Source: Alphaproteobacteria bacterium (GTDB taxonomy: Bacteria > Pseudomonadota > Alphaproteobacteria > RF32 > CAG-239). Taken from it: a stretch of DNA of 5,173 nucleotides. Location of the stretch: NCBI GenBank assembly GCA_017452115.1, contig JAFTNB010000028.1:1-5173 (forward strand), given 5' to 3'. Below the pieces are notes generated by a model. The model had not been told where the DNA came from and made no database searches. It saw only the letters and a program-made list of their open reading frames with translations. Below are positions 1 through 5,173 of this stretch, piece by piece; the stretch's first letter is position 1, and each line of letters opens with the position of its first letter. The position numbers and the translations under genes were made by a program.

Positions 1-96
1 AAACTTCAACGCTCTTATGAATATGTTCAACAGATGATTGATGAGGAACATGAGCGTTTATCTAATACAATTAGTACTTATGCACAATTAGCATAG
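1..96 (+). CDS. flgF: Flagellar basal-body rod protein FlgF, C-terminal end only
   Basis: The window opens inside a gene; the last 31 codons and the TAG stop (94-96) are present. The peptide contains RSYEYVQQMIDEEHERLS, which matches the end of alphaproteobacterial FlgF, where an R-x-Y segment is followed by an amphipathic helix with an EHER motif. FlgF is a proximal rod subunit of the flagellar basal body, exported by the flagellar type III apparatus and located in the periplasm. The identification rests on this short tail plus the position immediately before flgG, the standard order flgF-flgG-flgA-flgH. The start, the N-terminal rod domain and the operon promoter lie outside the window. Confidence 0.85.
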   Translation, partial: KLQRSYEYVQQMIDEEHERLSNTISTYAQLA

Positions 97-101
97 TTGA
101 T

Positions 102-108
102 AAGGGGA
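102..108 (+). promoter_or_regulatory. Ribosome binding site fixing the flgG start at 115
   Basis: AAGGGGA lies 6 nt before ATG 115. It supports that start over the in-frame TTG at 97, which directly follows the flgF stop, has no such site at proper spacing, and would add six residues not seen in FlgG. The GGGGA core is also complementary to the UCCCC part of the CTCCCCA loops found after flgH. Confidence 0.75.
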
Positions 109-114
109 AATACA

Positions 115-903
115 ATGAGATCTTTACATATTGGCGCAACCGGAATGCTGGCTCAACAGACTAATGTTGATGTAATTTCTAATAATATTGCGAATATGAA
201 TACAACAGCATATAGCAAACGCAGAGCAGAATTTACGGATTTGTTGTATCAGAATGTTATTCGTCCGGGGGCAATTTCTACTTCTTCGCAAACGGTTGTA
301 CCATCTGGTATTCAGCTCGGTCTAGGAGTTAGAACAGCTGCAGTTTATCGGATTACTGAAGGCGGTGGGTTGACAAATACCGGTAATACTTTGGATTTGG
401 CATTGCGCGGCAGAGGATATTTTCAGGTTGAATTACCGGAAGGTAAAGGCATTGCTTATACTCGTGACGGAGCATTCCAGCGTAATGGTGAAGGTGTTAT
501 TGTTACTCATGATGGGTATACAGTTCAGCCTGAAATTACTATTCCTGATGATGCAATTGAGATTTATGTAAATAGTTCCGGTGAGGTTTGGGTTAAGCAA
601 GATGGTGAAACAGAAGAAATTAATGTCGGACAATTAGAGTTGGCTGCTTTTCCTAATGAAGCCGGTTTGGAAGCAATGGGAAATAATTTGCTATTAGAAA
701 CTGAAGCTTCCGGTGCTCCGATTTTGGATAATCCGGATACTGAAGGATTTGGTTCTGTTTTACAAGGATATTTGGAAACATCTAATGTGAATCCGGTTGC
801 AGAAATTACTGAACTTGTTTCAGCACAGCGTGCTTATGAAATGAATTCTAAAATCATTTCTACTTCTGATCAGATGTTGAATACTATTAATCAATTGAAA
901 TAA
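115..903 (+). CDS. flgG: Flagellar distal rod protein FlgG
   Basis: FlgG polymerises into the distal rod, the drive shaft that crosses periplasm and outer membrane and joins the hook. The 262-residue product is the usual length (about 260). The N-terminal rod/hook signature is at residues 4-46, with TGMLAQQTNVDVISNNIAN at 9-27. Next comes the FlgG-specific stretch YQNVIRPGA...VVPSG (45-65), which distinguishes the rigid rod from the flexible hook protein FlgE. The FlgE/F/G middle domain includes RGRGYFQVELP (98-108) and AYTRDGAFQ (114-122). The C-terminal coiled-coil domain starts at GYLETSNVNP (218-227) and ends in RAYEMNSKIISTSDQML. ATG 115 is chosen because it has a good ribosome binding site and gives the family N-terminus MRSLHIGATG. 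It follows flgF by 18 nt and precedes flgA by 13 nt, so it is certainly in the same operon. No key element is missing. Confidence 0.97.
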   Translation: MRSLHIGATGMLAQQTNVDVISNNIANMNTTAYSKRRAEFTDLLYQNVIRPGAISTSSQTVVPSGIQLGLGVRTAAVYRITEGGGLTNTGNTLDLALRGRGYFQVELPEGKGIAYTRDGAFQRNGEGVIVTHDGYTVQPEITIPDDAIEIYVNSSGEVWVKQDGETEEINVGQLELAAFPNEAGLEAMGNNLLLETEASGAPILDNPDTEGFGSVLQGYLETSNVNPVAEITELVSAQRAYEMNSKIISTSDQMLNTINQLK

Positions 904-916
904 AGGAATTAATATA

Positions 917-1639
917 ATGAAGATGTGGGGATTCTGGTTAATTTCTGTTTGTTTATGGACTTGTTCGGCAAGCGCACAGACAAAGTATTTGCAAGAAAGT
1001 GATTTTGTTGTTGCTCTTGAGAAGGAATTTGTTGAACAAGTAGGGGATGATGAAATTGAACTGGAATTTTTTGGTGGACAGACTGCATTTGCATTTGATG
1101 ATGTTCAACAGCTTAAAATTATGATATCTTCAGCAAAGTTTGATGCTTTAGAAAATAAGTTTGAAGCTAATGCGGAAATTTTTGCCGATGGAAAGTCTAC
1201 AGCAACAACATCTTTACAAGGAAAGTATTATGTTATGGCAGAAGTTCCGGTACCGGCAAAAAATATTAGTAAAGGTGAAGTAATTAAATCTGATTTGCTT
1301 AAAAATGTTAAAGTGCGAATGAATCGAATTAAACCGCAAAATGTTACTGATTCATCCGCTTTAATCGGTAGTGAAGCTAAACGTAGTTTGCGTGAAGGAA
1401 AGCTGATTAATGAAAATGATATCGGTAAAGTAATGCTAATTAAGAAAGGTGATATTATACGTTCAATTTACCGTACTCCAAAAATGCTAATATCTGCAAA
1501 AGTAGAAGCTTTAGAAGATGGTGGAAAAGGGGATAAGATTGAAGTTCGTAATGTAAATAGTAAAAGAGTAATTTTTGCAGAGGTGGTTGATACAAATACT
1601 GTAGTAGTTGAAGTTAGTGATACTGAGGTGGCAAAATGA
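917..1639 (+). CDS. flgA: Flagellar P-ring assembly chaperone FlgA
   Basis: FlgA is a periplasmic chaperone needed to assemble the FlgI P-ring around the rod. The 240-residue product starts with a Sec signal peptide: Lys2, a hydrophobic stretch WGFWLISVCLW, and a likely signal peptidase I site after SASA (residue 20). The Cys at 16 follows Thr, so it is not a good lipobox. The N-terminal half (21-105) is poorly conserved, as usual for FlgA. The C-terminal half holds the SAF-type domain, starting at AEVPVPAKNISKGEVIKSDL (108-127) and running through SLREGKLINENDIG to about 170. It is followed by the FlgA beta domain with the KKGDIIR motif (176-182) and KGDKIEVRNVNS (204-215). A ribosome binding site AAAGGA (902-907) overlaps the flgG stop, and the last codons overlap flgH by ATGA, indicating translational coupling. 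Identification rests on the domain pattern plus operon position. Confidence 0.93.
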   Translation: MKMWGFWLISVCLWTCSASAQTKYLQESDFVVALEKEFVEQVGDDEIELEFFGGQTAFAFDDVQQLKIMISSAKFDALENKFEANAEIFADGKSTATTSLQGKYYVMAEVPVPAKNISKGEVIKSDLLKNVKVRMNRIKPQNVTDSSALIGSEAKRSLREGKLINENDIGKVMLIKKGDIIRSIYRTPKMLISAKVEALEDGGKGDKIEVRNVNSKRVIFAEVVDTNTVVVEVSDTEVAK

Positions 1640-2385
1640 ATAATTTGAAAGTTTTAGGAATATCTCTGTTGATGGCGACAACTTTATCTGGTTGTGGTAC
1701 TTGGGACAGGTTAAAAAATGTCGGTAAACATCCGGAATTAACTCCTATTGAAAATCCGGTAGAAGTTGCCGGATACCAGCCGGTATCTTTGCCAATGCCG
1801 CAAAAAATGGATGAAAAGGCTGGTGCAAATTCTTTATGGAAACCCGGTTCTAGCGGCTTTTTTAAGGATCAGAGAGCACAAAAAGTAGGTGATATTATTA
1901 CGGTTAAGGTTTCGGCCCAAGATACAGCCTTGATTGAAAGCGAAGTGGAACAGAATCGGGATGATAATAAGGACTCAGTCGGGGTAGGATCTTTGCTGGG
2001 GTATGAAGGTAATTTTAAGGACTATTTGCCAGATGCTGTGGTACCATCTAATTTGTTAGATATAACATCAAATAGAGAAATTTCCGGTGACGGAAAGGTT
2101 GATCGTAAAGAAAAAATAAATATGACAATGGCTGCTATAGTTACGCAGGTTTTGCCTAATGGGAATTTGGTAATTGAAGGTACCCAAGAAATTAGAGTTA
2201 ATTATGAACTTCGACAAATGACGGTTCGCGGTGTTATTCGTAGAGCGGATATTCAATCTGATAACTCAATTGAATCCAGCAAAATTGCTGAGCTTAGAGT
2301 AACATATGGTGGTAAGGGTGTCGTATCTGATGTTCAACAACCACGATATGGACGTCAAGTGATTGATATTTTAATGCCTTTTTAG
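1636..2385 (+). CDS. flgH: Flagellar L-ring lipoprotein FlgH
   Basis: FlgH forms the L-ring, the outer-membrane bushing of the flagellar rod. The 249-residue product begins with a lipoprotein signal peptide and a lipobox LSGC, with Cys20 as the predicted lipidated residue. FlgH hallmarks follow in order: SLWKPGSSGFFKDQRAQKVG (66-85), DIITVKV (86-92), a central variable segment, GDGKVDRKEKINMTMAA (151-167), VLPNGNLVIEGTQEIRVN (172-189), and the conserved end VSDVQQPRYGRQVIDI (230-245) followed by LMPF. The length is near the family norm. The start ATG overlaps the flgA stop (ATGA), with the ribosome binding site GAGGTGG (1625-1631) inside flgA, so translation is probably coupled. In many alphaproteobacteria further flagellar genes such as flgI lie nearby; here the unit ends at a terminator 110 nt downstream. 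Confidence 0.97.
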   Translation: MNNLKVLGISLLMATTLSGCGTWDRLKNVGKHPELTPIENPVEVAGYQPVSLPMPQKMDEKAGANSLWKPGSSGFFKDQRAQKVGDIITVKVSAQDTALIESEVEQNRDDNKDSVGVGSLLGYEGNFKDYLPDAVVPSNLLDITSNREISGDGKVDRKEKINMTMAAIVTQVLPNGNLVIEGTQEIRVNYELRQMTVRGVIRRADIQSDNSIESSKIAELRVTYGGKGVVSDVQQPRYGRQVIDILMPF

Positions 2386-2416
2386 ACAGGTTTCCCTTAT
2401 TATTGTGTTGGCTGTG

Positions 2417-2535
2417 ATAGAAAAATCTCCCCAATTTTTTTCTTCAAATAGCCGATCTCAAGAATTGAGGTTAAGTTTGCCAGAAGGCTTTTCATCTGCC
2501 TGCTTTTTTCTCCCCAAGAAAAGCAGGCTTTTTTT
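2417..2535 (+). ncRNA. Candidate small RNA or structured 3' UTR with twin CTCCCCA loops
   Basis: The tail after flgH contains three local hairpins. Hairpin 1 pairs 2419-2426 with 2434-2441 (AU-rich, one G-U pair) around the loop CTCCCCA (2427-2433). Hairpin 2 pairs CTCAA (2457-2461) with TTGAG (2465-2469). Hairpin 3 is the terminator, whose loop (2510-2516) is again exactly CTCCCCA with the same T-A closing pair; the shared direct repeat is TCTCCCCAA at 2426-2434 and 2509-2517. Known alphaproteobacterial small RNAs, such as the AbcR and 'cuckoo' families, expose C-rich anti-Shine-Dalgarno loops of this kind. That this tail is a stable regulatory RNA, probably processed from the flgF-flgH message, is inference. 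I see no convincing promoter of its own, and the 5' end given is a guess. Confidence 0.35.
2498..2535 (+). terminator. Rho-independent terminator of the flgF-flgG-flgA-flgH operon
   Basis: GCCTGCTTTTTT (2498-2509) pairs with the segment 2517-2528 ending AAAAGCAGGC. The stem is 12 bp with one G-U pair, the loop is CTCCCCA (2510-2516), and seven T follow (2529-2535). There is no T tract on the opposite strand, so it acts in the + direction only. Confidence 0.92.
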
Positions 2536-2551
2536 ATTTATTGTGGATAGA

Positions 2552-2580
2552 TTGTTTTTTTATGAGGTCAAAATTATATT
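2552..2580 (+). promoter_or_regulatory. Possible sigma-70-type promoter for the FlaF-like gene
   Basis: TTGTTT (2552-2557) and TATATT (2575-2580) are separated by 17 nt, predicting a start near 2587 and a leader of about 45 nt with AGAGAGGA (2619-2626) as ribosome binding site. The match is moderate and the region is very AT-rich, so chance matches are likely. A promoter somewhere here is expected because a strong terminator lies just upstream. Confidence 0.35.
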
Positions 2581-2631
2581 ATGATAATAGTATTTATTTC
2601 AGTTTTCTGATTATGAAAAGAGAGGAACAAT

Positions 2632-3300
2632 ATGAAACAAGAAAATATTAATATAATTAAACAAGCAGAAAATGAAGCTGAAATTTTTCTTAAATGTGCA
2701 TTAGCCTTATCAAAGGCTTCAACCAGTGAAGATGAAAATGAAAAATTGTTGGCTTTAGATAATAATCTTAAGCTTTGGGTGGAAATTGAAACTTCTTTGA
2801 AAGATGCTAAAAATTTGCTTTCTTGTGATATTAAAGAAAATTTGATGAAGCTTTCTAAGTTTGTAGAAAGAGTAATTCTTTCTAAAGGGATTAATATGTC
2901 TAAAACAGATTATGATTGTTTGGTAAATATTAATATGCAGATTTCTGAGGGGCTGCTTGAGGCGGTAAAAAATACTTTAGCGCGAGAAGAAGCATTTTCT
3001 TTGTTAAAATGCGCAATAGATATTTCAACTGCAAGAGAAAGTAATGATACGAAGGAATTAGTGTCGGCATTGGAAAATAATTTGCAGCTTTGGGTGTATA
3101 TTAAGACATTGGCAGGTTCTGCAGAAACAAAATTACCGGAAGAAACAAAGTCTAATCTGATTAAGTTGGCTGATTATGTATCTGCTAAAACAATAGAGTT
3201 AGGACAAGATATTGATAATGTGAATAATAAAGTTTTAGATAGCATGATTATGACAAATTTACAAATTTCTGAAGGTTTGATGACACGTCATTCTGCTTAA
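2632..3300 (+). CDS. Tandem double FlaF-like domain protein (flagellin assembly/regulation)
   Basis: The 222-residue protein has no signal peptide or membrane segment and is expected in the cytoplasm. It consists of two similar halves, residues 15-111 and 118-219. Aligned by hand without gaps at an offset of 105, positions 20-78 and 125-183 share 27 of 59 residues. Each half carries the FlaF pattern: a Leu/Ala-rich first helix with LKCA, then NNLxLWV (44-50 and 149-155), a segment like LPEETKSNLIKLADYV (168-183), and a closing N(M/L)QISEGL (101-108 and 209-216), like the INRxIAEGL end of FlaF. FlaF proteins in alphaproteobacteria act with FlbT and flagellin to control flagellin synthesis and export, and are normally a single domain of a little over 100 residues. 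The start ATG has AGGA (2623-2626) 5 nt upstream. A dedicated terminator follows. The FlaF assignment is from motif recognition and flagellar context; the exact function of the double form is unknown. Confidence 0.8.
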   Translation: MKQENINIIKQAENEAEIFLKCALALSKASTSEDENEKLLALDNNLKLWVEIETSLKDAKNLLSCDIKENLMKLSKFVERVILSKGINMSKTDYDCLVNINMQISEGLLEAVKNTLAREEAFSLLKCAIDISTARESNDTKELVSALENNLQLWVYIKTLAGSAETKLPEETKSNLIKLADYVSAKTIELGQDIDNVNNKVLDSMIMTNLQISEGLMTRHSA

Positions 3301-3322
3301 GTTGTGTAATTATTGTTTATGA

Positions 3323-3350
3323 GGGTGATATAATCTATCACCCTTTTTTT
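3323..3350 (+). terminator. Rho-independent terminator after the FlaF-like gene
   Basis: GGGTGATA (3323-3330) pairs perfectly with TATCACCC (3336-3343) around the loop TAATC, followed by seven T (3344-3350). It ends the single-gene FlaF-like unit 22 nt after its stop codon. Confidence 0.93.
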
Positions 3351-3361
3351 AATAAGAATAT

Positions 3362-3390
3362 TTGACATTTGGGTTAAAACGAATTATTTA
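3362..3390 (+). promoter_or_regulatory. Sigma-70-type promoter for the membrane-protein gene
   Basis: A perfect -35 TTGACA (3362-3367) is followed after 17 nt by TATTTA (3385-3390). The predicted start is about 3397, only some 10 nt before ATG 3407. The -10 box abuts the potential ribosome binding site AGGAAG (3390-3395), so a transcript starting there would be nearly leaderless. Confidence 0.65.
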
Positions 3391-3406
3391 GGAAGAAGTT
3401 TGTTTT

Positions 3407-4186
3407 ATGAATGAGTATAACATGCAGGATTTAACAGCAAAGGAAGAGTACAATCAGCTATCAGCCCTACAAATATTAAGGCAGGCAAGGGAATATATTG
3501 GTAAAAATAAAAAACCAATGTGTGTTTTTATGTGTTGTTCACTAATTATTGCATTGTTTGCGGCAGGTTTCGGTGGGGTGGCAAGTTGGGGATTTTGGCC
3601 TGTATTGGTTTCTTTTTATGTATTAGAAAGTATATTCTTTCGTTTTTATTTTGGTAAAATTCCTTATTTTAACTCTCAACCGTTGTTAGTTTCTTTGGTG
3701 CCATCGATTAAAGTTATTTTTATTGCGGTTGCATTTTTATGGCTGTTGTCGATGTTGCCTTTTGTTCCTTTATTATTAGGGGTGCCATATTTTGAAGAAT
3801 ATTCGTATTCTTTGCAATATGCTGATGGATATTTGGAATTTTTGCAAGTATATATGCATGATATTCCTTTGGTCGATGTAGCAATTAGCGGTATCCTTTT
3901 ATTTATCTCTCCTTTTATGTTGTTTCGTCCTTTTTTAGCATGGGTGGCTGCAGTAATGGGGCGACGCGGTTCTTTGCGATTAGCTTGGAAAAAGAGTAAA
4001 GGTAATTATACGTTATTTGTTTTCTTGGGCGTTGTTTTGTTATTGCCAGTAATGGTGTTATATCATATTGGAGAAAATTTCTCAGTAGCAAAGTTGGTTT
4101 GTGATTTGTTGATGATTCCGTTTGCGTTGTTTTTTAATGTAGTGATGGCACAGTTGTATAGTATCTTTTATGCGGAAACGATTTAA
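3407..4186 (+). CDS. Multi-pass inner-membrane protein of unknown function
   Basis: I do not recognise this 259-residue protein as a named family. A polar N-terminus of about 35 residues, with EYNQLSALQILRQAREYIGK at 14-33, precedes about six hydrophobic segments: 38-56, 60-80, 101-125, 157-184 (long, interrupted by Pro and Arg), 201-220 and 229-254. Between the fourth and fifth lies a basic loop, GRRGSLRLAWKKSKGN (185-200). The arrangement of a helix with RPFLAW, a small loop, SL-x-x-AW-x-x-(S/T)-x-GN and then another helix resembles a recurrent motif in uncharacterised alphaproteobacterial membrane proteins, but I cannot assign activity. No catalytic or transporter signature is visible. ATG 3407 is the first in-frame ATG; AGGAAG (3390-3395) is 11 nt upstream, rather far. 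ATG 3422 is a possible alternative if transcription begins near 3397. It has its own promoter and no clear terminator. Confidence 0.85.
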   Translation: MNEYNMQDLTAKEEYNQLSALQILRQAREYIGKNKKPMCVFMCCSLIIALFAAGFGGVASWGFWPVLVSFYVLESIFFRFYFGKIPYFNSQPLLVSLVPSIKVIFIAVAFLWLLSMLPFVPLLLGVPYFEEYSYSLQYADGYLEFLQVYMHDIPLVDVAISGILLFISPFMLFRPFLAWVAAVMGRRGSLRLAWKKSKGNYTLFVFLGVVLLLPVMVLYHIGENFSVAKLVCDLLMIPFALFFNVVMAQLYSIFYAETI

Positions 4187-4189
4187 AAT

Positions 4190-4218
4190 TTGACAATATT
4201 GCTAAATAAGTATAAATT
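4190..4218 (+). promoter_or_regulatory. Possible promoter for the right-end gene
   Basis: TTGACA (4190-4195) lies 3 nt after the preceding stop codon. A -10 can be read as TATAAA (4211-4216, 15-nt spacer) or TAAATT (4213-4218, 17-nt spacer). The predicted start near 4224 would give a leader of about 38 nt, almost entirely A and T, with no visible ribosome binding site. Confidence 0.5.
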
Positions 4219-4261
4219 TCCTAAAAAAATATATTGTGTAATATAATTAAATTCAATTTTT

Positions 4262-5173
4262 ATGGAAAAAATTAAGTGGAATGAAAATTATCCCGAAGGA
4301 TGGGAAATTTTTGATGCTGTGATTTCTAACAGTACTTGGGGGAGCGGACCTACCGGCGGACCTGTTTGGGTTATTGATTCTCGGTATGAGAATGTTGCTC
4401 TTTGTTGCCCAAACATCCATGGTTACCTTTGTTGAAAGCTGCTAATTTGGAAGTTTATCTTTGGCTCGAAGCCCGAATTCGTAATTTTATTGTTGGATAT
4501 AAATTAGGCAATGTTTTGTATTTGTATTCTAATGCATGTGGAAGTAAAATCTACACTCATTTCAATTTTTGGGCAAATGCATATTTGTTGCGAAAAATTG
4601 AGAAAGCTTGTATCGGGGGCAAAATTTGGGATTTAAGTCAAAGAGAAAAGATGTCAGAAGAGTACTTGCTAAAACATTATTCTCATTTGTCTTATGGTGA
4701 AGTTATGAGGATAGTTAAAGAGCAATCACTAATTTTTGAAATCGGTGATTTTTATACTTCGATGGATTGTGCTAGTGGGGGCGAAAGACCAGTATGGAGT
4801 ATTTATCCTGATGCTCATGTTGGACAATGTTTTGGACGGATGACTTGGGCTAGGCAATTTTATCATCGAGGAGTACAATATTGTCAATTACTTCACAAAG
4901 TGAAAGAAATTAATCCGGAGCAGTATGTAAAATCGGTGAAGGGATATGAAAATTATTTTCCTATGTTGGTGTATGATTTAATGGAAAATTGGCAAAATGG
5001 GGAACCTTGGCCAATGGCATTTTATCAAAAACGTGAACATACATGGAATTATGAGGGAGAGCATGAATATAAGCTTGAACTTGATGCGAATTTACAAAAA
5101 TATCCATGGCACCGGCGTTTTCCGCCCAAGCAGAAATGGGAGGTTTATAAGGGGAAAGATCCTTTCTTGGACT
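4262..5173 (+). CDS. Unrecognised Trp/Tyr/Cys-rich protein, -1 frameshifted and cut by the window end
   Basis: From ATG 4262 the first frame encodes 57 residues, beginning MEKIKWNENYPEGWEIFD, and stops at TGA 4433-4435. The -1 frame is closed until the stop at 4387-4389, then open from 4390 to the end of the window, about 250 codons. Joining the frames in the overlap gives a continuous protein of at least 304 residues, with HPWLPLLKAANLEVYLWLEA just after the join. Both parts are similarly rich in Trp and Tyr, and the second piece has no start with a ribosome binding site, which argues for one broken gene rather than two. Downstream stretches include YSNACGSKIYTHFNFWANAY and VWSIYPDAHVGQCFGRMTWA. 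There is no signal peptide, membrane segment or family motif I can name. The start has no Shine-Dalgarno-like sequence. The gene may be decayed, carry an assembly error, or use frameshifting; the C-terminus is missing. Confidence 0.6.
4408..4414 (+). other. Slippery-type heptamer CCCAAAC in the frame overlap
   Basis: In the frame of ATG 4262 the bases read C CCA AAC, the X XXY YYZ pattern in which both tRNAs can re-pair one base back (CCC, AAA). After such a slip translation continues at CAT 4414 in the long open frame. No internal ribosome binding site upstream and no strong stem-loop 5-9 nt downstream is visible, so the usual stimulators are absent. The motif may be a coincidence. Confidence 0.3.

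Noticed and set aside
97..114. TTG at 97 as the flgG start, adding six residues
   Set aside because: ATG 115 has a well-spaced AAGGGGA site and gives the normal FlgG N-terminus; the added residues do not match the family.
433..633. Minus-strand open frame of 66 codons inside flgG
   Set aside because: It lies antisense to a well-conserved gene, has no family resemblance, and is a shadow of AT-rich coding sequence; the same holds for 909-1094 and 2068-2256 on the minus strand.
2383..2403. A separate promoter for the candidate small RNA (TAGACA at 2383-2388, TATTAT at 2398-2403)
   Set aside because: The two elements are only 9 nt apart and neither has an acceptable partner at 16-18 nt.
2479..2493. 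GCC-AGAA-GGC mini-hairpin followed by TTTT, and alternative pairing of GCTTTTC (2487-2493) with GAAAAGC (2518-2524) as an attenuator
   Set aside because: The 3-bp stem is too weak, the alternative pairing is shorter than the terminator stem, and no leader peptide or ligand-binding structure is apparent.
2561..2588. Sigma-28-like promoter with a GATAA -10 element before the FlaF-like gene
   Set aside because: Only the GATAA half fits; the -35 at the required spacing (2561-2568) matches the consensus poorly.
4230..4245. TATATT-GTGT-AATATA stem after the membrane-protein gene as a terminator
   Set aside because: It is a six-pair A/T-only stem without a following T tract, expected by chance in such AT-rich sequence.

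Overview
The window looks like an AT-rich chromosome segment of a flagellated Gram-negative bacterium, most likely an alphaproteobacterium. The gene order flgF-flgG-flgA-flgH is typical of that class, and the next gene encodes FlaF-like domains, a flagellin-assembly family largely confined to alphaproteobacteria. L-ring and P-ring genes imply an outer membrane. The low G+C, estimated by eye, would fit host-associated or gut lineages, but that is inference. All recognisable genes are on the + strand.

Bases 1-2385 are the tail of a flagellar basal-body operon: the last 31 codons of flgF, complete flgG (distal rod), flgA (periplasmic P-ring assembly chaperone) and flgH (L-ring lipoprotein). Gaps are 18 and 13 nt, and flgA/flgH overlap by ATGA. 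Bases 2386-2535 form an untranslated tail ending in a strong intrinsic terminator. The tail holds two hairpins with the same seven-base loop, CTCCCCA, which resembles the anti-Shine-Dalgarno loops of alphaproteobacterial small RNAs.

Bases 2541-3350 are a single-gene unit with a possible promoter, its own terminator, and a 222-residue protein made of two tandem FlaF-like domains. The usual FlaF is a single domain of roughly half that length. Its likely job is control of flagellin production or export, complementing the rod and ring genes before it.

Bases 3362-4186 hold a good TTGACA promoter and a multi-pass membrane protein of unknown function. Bases 4190-5173 hold another promoter candidate and the start of an unrecognised Trp/Tyr/Cys-rich protein that runs off the window. 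Its reading frame is broken by a -1 shift whose overlap contains a canonical-looking slippery heptamer, CCCAAAC. A single-base deletion or assembly error is the simpler explanation, but programmed frameshifting is open to test.

The best candidates for something undescribed are the double FlaF-domain protein, the twin CTCCCCA-loop RNA after flgH, and the frameshifted gene at the right end.
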